Positions 45,068 to 57,104 of a stretch of DNA of 64,000 nucleotides are shown in pieces (the first letter of the stretch is position 1; every line of letters begins with the position of its first letter). The notes below the pieces were generated by a model. The model had not been told where the DNA came from, did not search any database, and saw only the letters and a list, made by a program, of their open reading frames with translations. The position numbers and the translations under genes are program-made. This stretch comes from Tethya wilhelma (lineage: Eukaryota; Porifera; Demospongiae; Tethyida; Tethyidae): contig CAXIPT010000003.1 in the NCBI GenBank assembly GCA_964030475.1, positions 2,595,862-2,659,861 of the forward strand, given 5' to 3'.

Positions 45068-45607
45068 TTGATATCACTGGAACTCATTACAATTGAACTT
45101 AATTCTGGAATATCTACAAAAACACTATTAACATGTACTTACATTCCCCCCACAACCCCTCAATCTGACTCATGCAGGAGATGCCTAATACAATTCGTAA
45201 ACTCACTACCATCCGACCAATACAATATCTTACTTGTAGGAGACTTAAATTCACCTGAAATTGACTGGCCTACTTACTCAGCACCCACAGGAATCTCTGA
45301 TGATTTATGCAATACTCTCTTCAGCAAAAACTTAACACAAATCATTAATGTCCCTACCCACAGACAGGGAAACACTCTAGATGTTGTTATAACGAATGCT
45401 CCTTCCAAATTATCAAATGTTAATATCCAGTCCTCTCCATCAGATCATCACCTTGTCTCATTCAACTACAAAGTTAATGATACTCGCAAAGCCACCCACA
45501 ACACTGAAAAGTTTCTATATTCCAAAGGAAACTTCTCATTGTTGGATGAGTTTCTATATGACGAATTCCTAGACACTACATACCCAGGGGATTTAATGCA
45601 CTTCTGA
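45068..45607 (+). pseudogene. LINE endonuclease fragment
   Basis: A 179-residue frame with TYIPPTTPQSD, LLVGDLNSPEIDWPTY, NTLDVVITNAPSKL and SPSDHHLVSF is the C-terminal half of an APE-type endonuclease of a CR1/Jockey LINE ORF2 (catalytic D-N and SDH motifs intact). No RT follows. It abuts the truncated gag end at 45066. Confidence 0.85.
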
Positions 45608-46745
45608 ACTTCATGGTAATGGCATCTTCATTCTTCATCTCTATAATGAAGGATATGCTCGATGATCGGATACTTCAATGTGGTACAAATGCATCGTTCA
45701 CTGCAGATGACGCCAGACTGAGTGCTTAATTGCAGCAGCCATTCTCTAGGCCTATATTATATCAAATGTGCCTGCTTACAGCTGGCCAATTGGCATAAAT
45801 TCTTACTGGCCAACCGATATAAACTATATATATATATATAATCACACGTAGATGCCAGCAGGCTTATATCCCAGACTCTCAATGAGTGCTATAAGTCCAG
45901 CTCTATCCTATGATATACCACCAACCAACCAGCAATCACCATTGCATGAAGCGGAGCCAACTGATGAGTCCCGCCGCTTTAGAAATAAGGGACGAAAGGT
46001 ATACTATTATTGTCCCTTAACGGCCGAAAGCATGAATTTTACAATCATGCAGTTTCAGCAAGCTCAGAATGAAATTCAAGCTTAAAACAGTTACTGTATT
46101 TGAATTTGAAACTGTTCTAATTTCCGGCCCTAAAGTGGTACAATAATAGTATACCTATTGGTTGTAAAAACTTATAATAATTATACAGATAGAGTCATTA
46201 ATTGCTGTTAATATAAAATATTGTTTTTACTTACAGACTTGTCACATGGAAGTTTCCATGCATGCACAAAATAATGTGTTTATATATACCACATGCTGGC
46301 TGAATACATCAGCCATGTATATTGATCTATGTATGAATCCGTTAGTGGCAAAACTTTGCTGCCTGCAGTTCACTGATAACTATTATATACTAGTCAGTGT
46401 ATCGTGAATCATTATTAATTTTTTCTGTATAGTCCTGCATCCAATGCATGGGCTGCATGCATGTGATGTACATAATAGTAACTGCAAAGATGTCAGGATG
46501 CATGCCCTATAGCTATCCTTCATTACACCATTTGCTGCTGGGCTCACAGGGCCAATAGAAACAATTGCTCCACTGCCGGTCCACCGTCTTGATCATACAT
46601 TTACTGGGTAGTCTGTATTGTCATCTGATAGTGAACGGTATATCATCAGCCATGCACAGTGAGTTGAGTTAGTTGAAGAGTTGACTAGTAGTTATGTATA
46701 GTGCTATTAATCAGGCTGACTCTTCCAATGCCCATGCATGCATGT
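45608..46745. other. Intergenic, nothing assigned
   Basis: Contains a (TA)n run near 45825. The 77-residue frame at 45852-46085 (+) has no recognisable domain. Confidence 0.5.
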
Positions 46746-46998
46746 AGCCAGTCCTAGGGAGTAGGCCAACACCTGACATGTAAACAAGGAACGAGAAACA
46801 TAAATTTAGAGATAATATAAGTGCATGAACCTTTGATCCCATGCAGCTAGATCTTTATGCAGTATGAATATCCATCTTATCACTGAGCGGGACATTGGTC
46901 CAGAACAAGACACGCCTCAAGCTACACATGAAGGCAGAAATGGTCCAGTGGAGCACAATGACTCACCATAATATTATGGGATGTTGGTCCTAACAGGT

Positions 46999-47056
46999 AA
47001 AGTATGATGCATAGCATGCATGTATGCATGCGCATAGCATGCATGTATGCATGCTA
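46999..47056. repeat. Palindrome at a duplication junction
   Basis: GCATAGCATGCATGTATGCATGC occurs twice with a palindromic arrangement; it lies between the exon 12 and exon 14 pieces of the GH116 copy. Confidence 0.75.
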
Positions 47057-48689
47057 TGTACATTATCATTATGTACATCACCAGCCATTATGGCTACTTC
47101 ATGTCCTCCTGGCACATGGTGATGGCACTGTCTGGCCAGAAAACTAACTAATTGTCTAGCCCTCTGGACTGCTTCACCAGTTGCAGTTCAAATAGTTCCT
47201 GCAAATCATGGTCTTACAATATTACCTCCAACACCTGCAGCATGTTTGATGATGTCCGCTTGAATAGCCATGATGGCAACTCATCTGCAGGTGTCAAGGT
47301 AAGTAATATCTTGCTTCTTGGAGCTTAAGATCATAGCCTAGCTCTTCTCCCTTCCCCCCCCCGCACCCTTTTTTACATTCTACTGAGATATTTATACAAA
47401 AGTAATAACTATAGGCAATACATGCACTATATGAATTTTGTATTACGGATATACTTTTCTTTTGTTACTTGTCCATATATTCATACTCAACTTCTTTTGC
47501 ACCTACTTATCCACTGTAGGGCTCCTGGTCAGTCTCTAATAACTGTATTACTTTGAATCGTGATGCTGTGGGCTCATCAGTCAATGGAAATATCTCACTT
47601 TGTCCTTTTTCATCAGATAGCCAGGTACATACTTTTGACAATGCATGTATCCTGGCTTCCCTTCTCTTGCAATTAAGAGATTAAACCATAGTTTATGAGG
47701 CTGATTTTTTTACATAAACAGTCCGTTTCACAATCTTATTCTTTCTATTCAGGCATCCTTCTCATTTGGGGCAGATGTGGATGTCAACTCTCTCTGGAAT
47801 GAGTATGAGACCAAAGGAGAGTTTACAGCTCCTCAACAAGGTGGACAGTATGTGAATAGAGCTGCAGCAGCCAGTGTGACTCTGGGTCCTGGAGAGACCA
47901 AGGAGGTCACCATCGTCCTGGGATGGTACTTCCCAGACAGAGACTTCCTGGGACTACCTGTGGGTAGGTCAATTTGCACTGCTACTAGCCATACAGTTAT
48001 TAATTTTATTGGTAGGTTATAATTATGTTAAATACTGTATAGCTAGAAATTTTTAAGGACTATATTAAATTTTACGTTTTGGTATATATTACCAGCAATC
48101 CGTGAAAATTTGTGATCATTTTATAATCATTTATGTGATGCAGGGCTGCTTGATTCTTGAAAATAAACCCCAAAAAGGTTTTGCATTTCCCTTTCCGTGA
48201 AAATTTACTCTTCCATGGAAAATTTGCAATAGTCTCAAAATGCACAGTTAATTACATATTAAGAGCAAGTATTCTTGCTCATTTTTTAATTATTATTTAT
48301 ACTTCAATCACCTCTTTGGCAATTTCTATAGCAACCTATTCAAGGACTCAGTTGATGCAGCTCAGCAGCTAGGTAGTAACCTTAGCAATGTAGTGTCAGA
48401 GATAGCCAACCTCCACTCTCCCTTCTTCAAGTCCTCCTTACCTACCACTCTCCAGGACATGCTCATCAACAGTCTCTCTCACATAAGGTAGGTATTAAGT
48501 CTTTGTATAGTTACCCCCCACTCCCATTGCCATGGAGTTACCATAGAATGATAGCCATTAATGTTCACTTGCATAATTATGCATTTATACCCATGCACTG
48601 TCAGATCTGCGTTTTGGTTAAGAGATGGCAGGTGGAGGCAGTGGGAAGCATATGACTGTATTAACTTAGGTATATACTACAATAGGTTT

Positions 48690-49665
48690 TTCACTATCGA
48701 ATATTAATATTAATAGCAAATTTTTTTAAAAAATGAGCAGTGTAGGAATGGGCAGTGCTGTAAAAAGTATTGAAACAAGGCCTATCTCACTAATTTTAGC
48801 ACATGACTACTTCATTTTCATTTTGATCCCTCAATTATTGTCATAAAATTAATGGTTCAAGAATGATCTGTACATGAATAGCTTGTCAGCAACAGTATCA
48901 CATACTATTGCATTAATGGTTCAAATTCCCGCCAATCTTATGGAATATCACTCAGCTAAATAGATTATCGGCCAAGACTTGAACACAAAAAAATGAAGTA
49001 GTCATGTGCCGAAATCAGTGAGATAGCCCTTGTTCCAATACTTTTTACAGCACTGCCCATTCCTACACTGCTCATTTTTTAAAAATTTTTGCTACTAAGT
49101 CTTATTCATTCACTTTTTTCAACACTACAGTGCATGTGGAGACGTGGAGACTAGTTAGTCCCACTAATGCGCATGCAAATGCCACGTGGATAAAATGAGC
49201 TTTGAACTCTACCCACAAGAAGAGTGCTAGGTTGAAGTACATGATTTTATATACTAAGTTTCAAAGCTTTCTAGTTTTTGTTTAGGCTTATTTGGGATGA
49301 AAATGAGTATCAAGGAATGTAGTTCCCTTGAAAAGGACTTACCTGGTGCTGTCAAAGTTGGCTCAACACTTTCTGATTCTCTGGAAACTGTGTTCAAGTA
49401 TGTCAGTCAGTACGTACGTACGTAAGTACGTTAGGAGAACAAAAATGGCACTGTTGTGGCTTCCCATTAGCGCTCTTTGCGAGTGCTCAGAGAGGTTTCT
49501 GGCAGCTTTAGGCATTGCATGCAATTAGTAGTCGGTCATAGAGAGCCTCTGAGCAACTTTGAAGGTTTAACTTTGCTTTGCTAGATTTTTATGGTGATAA
49601 CCATTTTGTATTGTGTCAATGGGGCACTCGGCCCATTCCTACTGTACGTACTACCATACGTATGA
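48690..49665. mobile_element. Long foldback element, copy 4 (one arm)
   Basis: The hairpin core (TGTAGGAATGGGCAGTGCTG at about 48740, inverse at about 49045-49085) and one long arm end with GTACTACCATACGTATGATA. It is inserted in what is a 30-nt intron in the intact GH116 gene. Confidence 0.9.
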
Positions 49666-50489
49666 TAATAATAATAATTATGTGCATATTCTGACTATAC
49701 AGATTCTGTCCACAATGATGGGGAGCGTCATATTCCCTACATCTCCATCTTTCCAAACAGCACCATCAGCAAACTGTATGCCTGGGCAAAGTTCTAGTTG
49801 CCAAATGGCATGATCCAAGAGCAGTTGAGGTGTGGTTATGGGTGTACTAGGTGGATTCCACCTACACCAAAGGTAAAAGGATACAGCTTTTTTACTGGAC
49901 TGCAATCTCAACCTTCATATTGATTGCATTGTATGTCAAATCATAAAATTTAATATTAGGCTAAATTTGCATAAGGATCACAAGTACAATTATGCCATTT
50001 GTTTCTGAAGCCTAGCTGTTTAGCACAGCCTATAGCTGTATTGTTAAAGTCCAACTATTTTACACTGACATAATGAATCAATACTGACTAAACCAAATTA
50101 TTGTACAGTGATGCATATTCCTTATGTCTATTGTGTTTTCAAATCATTGCATCATAGAAAGTTGAGTTTGGTTGTGGAATAGTTTGCATTTATTTATAAT
50201 TAGTAAAACTGTGAGACATGGACATAATACTTTGAAAAAAAAAAAGAAAAAGAAAAAGAAAAATTCAAAAAAAGTATAAAAATGAAAACCCCAAAAAATA
50301 TGCACACACCTTTGATTTACAAAATCGGGAGGGAGGGGCATACTTAGTACTGTACTATCTGTTGTATGTTTGAATTGATTATTGTGTGTTGTTTTGATTT
50401 TGTGTGTACGTTTGTGACGTCTTAATTGTCTGACTGTGTGTGTTGCATTTGAATGTACTATATGTTTGCATACATTACTGATGATTCTT

Positions 50490-51100
50490 NCAGAAGAATG
50501 AAGAAACTATTTGTGATTTCTGTACAAGATCACCTGGCATATGAGAGATCACCTTATTTCAGAGGCCTCTGGGAGGCTGCATTGGTGATCCTGTCTCAGC
50601 TTCACAACTCACCTCTTACATATTGTTGGAAACTGCAACCTCAACTTTAAAGATATGTGGACTGTGCTCTCTCAAATAGAGGCTTGTCTTAACAATTGTC
50701 CTCTTGGAATCCTAATCATGATGATTGCGTTGAAATGTTGACCCCAGGATACTTAATAAATGTCCTTTTCTCTGACCATACAGAATACTGACTACCCTGC
50801 ATAGATGGTACTTGTGTTAAGCTTTATAAGGCACTTCTTGGATGGAAGGAATATGTTTTCGCTCTACACAAGTGGAAGCATAGGCATGCATACACACACA
50901 TACATACAGGCCAGCCCAAAACTTCATCATTGATAATGCTGAAGACAAGATTGTACCAACACAAGGGCTAATTAATCGCCCGGATTATTAAGACCAAGCT
51001 TGGAGCTAGTGGTGTTGTCCATGTTGTCTGACTCAAGACTCAAGATGGTATTTACAAGAGACCAGTCATAGATTGCTCTCTAGCTTGCTCCCATGTGAGT
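50490..51100 (+). pseudogene. Bel/Pao integrase C-terminal fragment
   Basis: SPYFRGLWEAA matches the Bel/Pao FGGLWEAAV motif after the catalytic Glu region; further on, with several frame changes, LTPGYLI and a VVHVV.LKTQDGIYKRPVID-like end (about 51015-51075) match the C-terminus of Bel/Pao pol. Several stops; one N at 50490. Confidence 0.65.
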
Positions 51101-51426
51101 AATAGATTTCTTTATTCAGACTTAGTATAGTCTTTGCCAGCAAAATGCTTAGGTCTGAAATGGCACTTAAAGCTCCAGCTTTAAATGGAGTTAACACTAC
51201 AAAGGGGCTACTTCCTGGAGGCATGGCTGTATGTGGTCATAGCACTTCCAGGAGGCATGACACTATGTGGTCATACATATGGAGCTGGCATTAAATGCAA
51301 TGGCTCATTAGCACTACAGTTAGCATAGCTGTCACTCTCTAATGTCTACATACTTCCAACTGGTTTCTATTCGCTTCTACTTTTATCTTAAATCATGAGG
51401 CCGTACCTATAACAGAACAACCTACA

Positions 51427-51537
51427 GTATGGACTATTGGGTTACTTTAATTTTTGGTTACCAAGTTAGTAAATACACAATATTGTTGTTTTTGTTCCTT
51501 TGTTTTTCTTTTGTTCTCCTTTCCCCCAGCCTGTAAT
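51427..51537. repeat. Direct repeat, first copy (possible LTR part)
   Basis: GACTATTGGGTTACTTTAAT through TTTTGTTCTCCTTTCCCC recurs at 52430-52552 in the same orientation, about 1 kb away. Confidence 0.7.
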
Positions 51538-52429
51538 TATTACAAGTGAAAAAACATTAGAAATGTAATAGGAATGACAAAATCGTAAAAAGTAAGTAAA
51601 CAAGATAGGAATGGTGGTCAGATCGAGTTCAGTCATTTCTGTGTGCACTGGCCCAATGTTCATATCCCTAGCTCATTTATGACATAGTGTGGACACAGGA
51701 ATGAACTTTTCACTCAATCTGACCATCATTCCTAGCTTGTTATCTAGCGACTGAACGAGAGAGACAAAAAAACGATGGCAAACGTGACTGAAGACAAAGA
51801 TACCAAGTTTAATCGTTCAAGAATCAGCTTTTGAAAGCACGCGGTCACTGAGAAGAATCTTGCCAACCTAGAAGAATAAGAAGAAGATGGAGAAAATTGG
51901 AGGTTTGGCATATTTTAGTTCGTTACTTTAGCGATGGCTTTAGGTTGTGTTTTGGGGCTAATTAGGAAGAGAAAGAGCAAAATAGTAGTTTAAGAAGTCT
52001 TTTAGTGCCAAGCACTTAGTTTTTGCAGAGTTATTTGTGTGTTACTCTTTACAATGGAGCTAGCACACAATCTACTTAGAAAATCCATATCTATGAAATA
52101 GCCAATACCAATACCAAAATTAGCCCACTGCTCAAGTAGAACTAGGACCCAAGCAGCTACCGGAGCCTCTGGCTCCCACGGCTGCCGTTCCTACCAGCAA
52201 TGCCACTATAGTCAGGGCAACGTAACCATGAACCATCTAGCTCTCAGTGAGCTTCTCTAGCTCATCCTAGTCCAGGCCTGCACGGAAATCCAAGCCCAAT
52301 AATTATAACCCAAGACAATGCCAGACCAGGAGCAAGACTCACAAGAAGTTGATCACAACATCCAGGCTTTGACATACCACCACAACTCAATGTATCAGCA
52401 TGCAAGGCACTTATATTTAGCTCATCTCA

Positions 52430-52552
52430 ACTGACTATTGGGTTACTTTAATTTCTTAGTAATTTTACCAAGACTTAGTTAGTAAATACATATCATTTTG
52501 TTTTTGTTTTCCTTTAAATTTGTTGTTCTTTTGTTCTCCTTTCCCCGCTTGA
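52430..52552. repeat. Direct repeat, second copy (possible LTR part)
   Basis: Matches 51427-51537 with small indels. The pair could be the two LTRs (or LTR ends) of a short non-coding retrotransposon or of the Bel/Pao relic to the left. Confidence 0.7.
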
Positions 52553-52785
52553 CTATTTCATGGAGCTCCATTGTAAAAAGTAACACACTGTATAATAATT
52601 ACAATACCAAAAATTAATTTTTGCTTTTACAAGTATAGCACCGGATAGGCTGCTGCTAACTCACAGGCACTACTATACATACAATTACAGCAGCAGTAGC
52701 TGTGGCAATATAATTGCATGCTGCAGCATAATATAGTCTTATGTCTTGTCTTGTTATTTAACTATGCATTTATCTCTCTCTTCCC

Positions 52786-53031
52786 ATGGCCACTAGAGTC
52801 CATGTCCCATCAGCTAACATCTTCAATGGTCACTACCACTACACACAACATCTCCTTCAGCTATCACAGCAAGGCATCCTCTACACCAATGATGGACTGG
52901 GAGTGGCCACTTGCAATGAGGCTTTCGCACTGGCTCAGGCAAAGAACATACAACCACCCATCAGCCCAGGCAAAGATGAATTTCCTGGACGACAGTATAG
53001 CAACCAAACTGATTTCTGGAAGACTACCTAG
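52786..53031 (+). CDS. Hypothetical frame, not recognised
   Basis: An 81-residue frame (MATRVHVPSANIFNGHYHYT) preceded by a possible acceptor CACTAG at 52793. It has regular composition and could be an exon or part of the DIRS-like element that follows. No domain recognised. Confidence 0.3.
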   Translation: MATRVHVPSANIFNGHYHYTQHLLQLSQQGILYTNDGLGVATCNEAFALAQAKNIQPPISPGKDEFPGRQYSNQTDFWKTT

Positions 53032-53059
53032 GACCAACTCCACCACAATTAACATCTAC

Positions 53060-53202
53060 ATCCAATTAACAAATGGTGCATGATATGTGACTTGTCAGCA
53101 CCGAGAGGAAGGAGCATTAATGATGGTATAGCAGCAGACCTATGTTCCCTACACTATGCATCAGTGGATGATGCAGATAAATTATTACCATCATTCTAAG
53201 GC
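53060..53202 (+). pseudogene. DIRS-like RT, N-terminal fragment
   Basis: The frame gives HPINKWCMICDLSAPRGRSI, NDGI and LCSLHYASVDDA, the start of a DIRS/Ngaro-type reverse transcriptase. The reading frame ends (PSF*) shortly before a 1-kb TIR element, after which the same RT resumes. Confidence 0.7.
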
Positions 53203-53225
53203 TAGGCTGTGATATTTAATTAATT

Positions 53226-54225
53226 GGGGCGAGCCTGAGCGAGCCCCAATATTCCGGTGAGTGCATTGATTTTCATGTAAGCGACTAACCGACCAACCGA
53301 CCAACCGACCAACCGACCGACCGACCGACCGACCGACCGTGACGCTAATAATACATAGGTCAAGGTGCAAGGTACAGCTAGCTAGCTATAGCCATTACGT
53401 CATGTACTTGTGCAACCGTAGACAAACTGTAATGAATATCACTAAGAAGGTACGAGCAATGTACAAGCCACTTCACCACACCATGTGTAGTAATGTAAAC
53501 CACTTCATGCTATAGTCCTGGCTCCTTCTCTACTACTATGCTAACATCAAAACACTATGGCTGCAGTTTCAACAAAATAGCTAACTATACCAGTAAAATA
53601 CATAGAATCTAAAATCCGCAAAAAAATGTACAGTACCTGCAAATATATAATTCTAACAGTAATAATTATGTGCTTCACACGAATGAAAAAGAAGATTAGT
53701 TGAGGCAAGAGAGAGCATGTGGCACACAGAGAGCAGGTAGCATGCTGCTTGCTGCTGAGAAGCAGAAGTAGGAGAAGAGCAATGAGTAACAATGAGCATA
53801 TTATACCGCTTCTGTAGAACGAGAGCAACAACTACCATTAGTGAAAGTACCACACAGACTCATACTGCACCAATTGTACTTCCACTAATCTGGGCTACAC
53901 AATGAAACAACGATGACTTAGAGCACATGAATTGATTGTACGACATGTCAGTGGTGAACCTTTTCCAAGCCATGATACAACATTTCAATCCATCTGAGTG
54001 CTCTCGGTATCATCAACTTGCCACAAGACATCAACAGCTTTGTATCCTGCTTGCCACGATGGCCTGATAGCCTCAATGTACTTGTTCATAGACAGGGAGC
54101 TACTGGAACACACCATGCACATCCACAATTCCACGTATACATATGCACATGCGTACTAGCTAGCACACGCATGCAGAATATTGGCTTTGTTACAACAAAG
54201 CACAACTCTTCCTCAGGCTCGCCCC
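53226..54225. mobile_element. 1-kb TIR element in the DIRS-like RT
   Basis: GGGGCGAGCCTGAG at the left end is exactly inverted at 54212-54225 (14 bp). The left end is itself a small palindrome (GGGGCGAGCCTGAGCGAGCC). The interior is non-coding and carries an (ACCG/ACCA)n microsatellite (about 53285-53338). Confidence 0.65.
53285..53338. repeat. (ACCG)n / (ACCAACCG)n microsatellite
   Basis: About 13 four-base units, the first part alternating ACCA and ACCG. Confidence 0.95.
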
Positions 54226-54525
54226 CTGATCATTTTGATCCCACTAGTTTATATATAAAGGACACATACAAAATCTTCCCTGTCCACCACTATGTACTAC
54301 TATAGGACTATCAACTGCTTGGAATTCAGTGAATCCCTGGGTTTGTGCTATCTATGTAGATCATGCCCTCCCTTTCGGCCTCCAGTCAGCGCCTAAGATT
54401 TTCAATGCTGTCGCAGACTTCATCACTTACATTTATCCTGTTATGGTATCGAACACCAACTTCACTATTCAGATGATTTTCTCCTTCTCATTGATCCAAA
54501 TTCTTCTGAAGGGTATCAGTGATAA
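54226..54525 (+). pseudogene. DIRS-like RT, catalytic fragment
   Basis: LIKDTYKIFPVHHYVLL-like, YVDHALPFGLQSAPKIFNAV and, after a frame change, HYSDDFLLLID (catalytic box near 54465-54480) follow the DIRS/Ngaro RT pattern. It ends where foldback copy 5 begins. Confidence 0.75.
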
Positions 54526-54526
54526 T

Positions 54527-56465
54527 CATACGTACGGTAGTACGTATAGTAGGAGTGGGCCAAATGTCCCATAGACACCATACAAAATGTTGGCCACTAT
54601 AAAAATCTAGTCAAACAAAATTAAACCTTCAAAGTTGCCCAGAGGCACTTACTGACAGATTACCAATTGCATGCAAGGCCTAAAACTCACAAAAACTTTC
54701 CTCAGCACTAGTAGTGGGCGCTAATGGGAAGCCACCATAGTGCCATCTTTGTTCTCTAACGTAAGGTAAAACGGGGTAATTTGGGACGCGGGGTAAATTG
54801 GGACACTTCAGGGTTGTACCACCTCTTGCCTGAAAACAAGGAAAGCTACCAGGATGGTTTGGTGTCACATTTATAGGGACACACCCTAGCTACAATGTAC
54901 CAAAGACTCACATTGGTTGCAAATCTGCTTCGTAGTTAAACAGTTGTTTTTCCTGGATACCTCTTATGCGAAATTGACCATTTGATGATAAAAAACATTA
55001 TAATGTTTAATTTTTAGGACAGAAAACTACTAAGCATTCGATCAAAAGAGTTTCTACATATAATACATTATCTTCTCTACCTGATATCATAAATTTATGT
55101 TCATAGCTACTGCACACGAAGAGTTAGTAGCGTTAAAAGCGAGCACATCCATAGAAAGTGGGCGGGGCTGTTAGGGAGAATCAGCTATTATTTCTCTCCA
55201 CCGATTGATACAGCTCTACAATCTCTTCATACATACATAGATAGCTTAGTTTTCATCTTCTTACACATATTCTGGTACTAAATGACTAAAATTACAAAAA
55301 TAGAATCACATACACAGCACTTTTAATAATAATTATTTTCTATTAATTTCTGTATACTTCCAATAAACTTGGCCACATGATGAAGATTAATTTGTTTCAA
55401 GCTCGACTTTCAGTCCAGGTAAACTGAAGGGAGTCTGAAGTGCCTGATTCTTCGTTTTCACTAGCTGCTTAGAATCACTCTAATCCTGACAAAATGGCAT
55501 GCATCCCAAATTACCCCGCACGCTCATTATTTCGCTAAATTAGAGAGCGGTTAGTTAAACTGCTCACTGCACACAAAGTATTAGGCCCAGCAACTTCAGG
55601 TTTGCATTTCTAAAACTAGATACATTATAGTTTAGTTCTGCAGTGTTAGTTTCCAGATAAGTCTACTACTGCCGAAATAAAACTAGACATAAATTGGAAG
55701 ACCAAAAGAGTGTCCCAAATTACCCTGTTTTACCTTACGTACGTACGTACGTACTTCCTAACTGACTTACTTGAAAACGATTTCCAGAGAATCAGAATGT
55801 GTTGAGCCAACTTTGACAGCACAAAGTAAGTTCCTTGATCGGTAGTATAATTATTCCTTTATACTCGTTTCAACCTCAAATAGGCCTAAACAAAAACTAG
55901 AAAGCTTTGAAACTTAGTGTATAAATTCACGTACTTCAATGCAGCCATCTTTGTGTGTAGAGTTCAAAGGTCACTATGCACATGCGCATTAGCTTCCTCC
56001 AGCATAATGAAATGCATTGTAGACTAGCTGCTACTTAAGCTTTTTGTAGGGACTAACCAATCTCTGATACGGTCTCCACACTGTAGTGTTGAAAAAAGTG
56101 AATGAACAAGTAGTAAAAATTTTAAAAAAATGAGCAGTGTAGGAATGGGCAGTGCAGTAAAAAGCATTGGAACAAGGAATGTCTCAATTTCGGCATATAA
56201 CTACTTAATTTTTTATGCCCAACTCTTGGCCGGCAGTCCAGTTTAAGTTGCCTAACTTGTTGGTTTACTCCACTGCTAAGTCAACTGATTAGATTGAACC
56301 AATAAAGCTACGGTATACTATATGACACTGAGGATCTATATTAGGGATCAAGAATAAATCAAATGAAGTAGTCATGTGCCGAAATCGAGACATTCCTAGT
56401 TCCAATGCTTTTTACTGCACTGCGCATTCCTACACTGCTTATTTTTTTGAAATTTTTACTACTTG
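54527..56465. mobile_element. Long foldback element, copy 5 (reverse orientation, one arm)
   Basis: It starts ATCATACGTACGGTAGTACG, has the outer box (AGTGGGCCAAATGTCCCA), one long arm and the inner hairpin (56110-56210 inverted at about 56360-56460). A 974-bp element is nested at 54763-55736. Confidence 0.85.
54763..55736. mobile_element. TIR element nested in foldback copy 5
   Basis: The ends AAGGTAAAACGGGGTAATTT and GGGACGCGGGGTAAATTGGG on the left are matched by GTCCCAAATTACCCTGTTTT and ACCTT on the right. ACGT on both sides is a possible target duplication. Interior has no clear coding frame. Confidence 0.8.
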
Positions 56466-56489
56466 TATATAATATAGTATAATCGACAC

Positions 56490-57100
56490 CACTAAGCCTC
56501 GGCACGTGCAGAGGGTTATGGTAGTCGTGTTGTGTGTGTGTGTGTGTCTGTTACTAAATTATCTGAAGAGTGGCAGCTCTACGGTCAAAATGGAAGGTAC
56601 TTACCTTCATGAATCAACATTATCTTGAAATTTGACGTGTAGAATCATCTAAAACACAGTACTTGCTGAGATACTAGGCTTTTGTGCCTTTTTTAGCGTT
56701 AGGCTGATACTCCACGCCTACAGTGTACGCCTAGATAAGAGTGTACATTATTTAGAAATTTCACGTTGTTTTAGTGGACTGCTGTAAGTTGAAGTCGTAC
56801 TGAAAGTGTTCTTTGAATAATCTTCTTGAATCCTCAATTTGAGAGCTTCCTTTGTTGTAAGTTACTAAAATCTGTACTCCAATAGCAATCTTGTTGTGTT
56901 TGAAGTATGCCTAACAAAATTTGCCCTGAGTGTTCCCGTGCTAACAATATAAAAAGATTGTGTTGTGATTGTGGCCATGTGTTTGCATTAAGACGTACCA
57001 AGAGAGTCCGTGTGCCTATTAAGAAGGCTGAAATGCAAGCTTTAAGATTAATGGAGAGCATGTGTGATGTAGTAAACCGTAGAAACCAAGATAAATATTT
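56490..57100 (+). mobile_element. Transposon 5' leader and zinc-ribbon reading frame
   Basis: The leader (GTGCAGAGGGTTATGGTAGTC, a (GT)n run, GGCTTTTGTGCCTTTTTTAG) resembles 23571-23890. It leads into a frame from ATG 56907 encoding CPECSRANNIKRLCCDCGHV, a four-Cys zinc ribbon, then basic residues (RRTKRVRVPIKKAEMQALRL). The frame loses similarity near 57100, where an antisense OB-fold fragment begins. The family is known to me only from uncharacterised transposon-linked proteins. Confidence 0.5.
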
Positions 57101-57104
57101 TTTG

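Larger units (their letters stand above)
46752..50178 (+). pseudogene. Inverted segmental copy of GH116 exons 4-10 plus scrambled pieces of exons 12 and 14
   Basis: On the plus strand: a reversed exon 12 start (46752-46776), exon 12 (46888-46996), part of exon 14 (about 47072-47145), the 3' part of exon 4 (47162-47298), exon 5 (47520-47624), exon 6 (47753-47963), exon 7 (48319-48487), exon 8 (48605-48669), exon 9 (49703-49872) and the first bases of exon 10 (50158-50178). Introns are retained and similar, so this is a DNA-level duplicate, not a retrocopy. It is dead: the exon 7 acceptor is TG instead of AG, exon 9 has a CAG-to-TAG stop at 49795-49797, and most of the gene is missing. Exons 5, 6 and 8 have the same lengths as in the intact gene. 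Confidence 0.9.
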
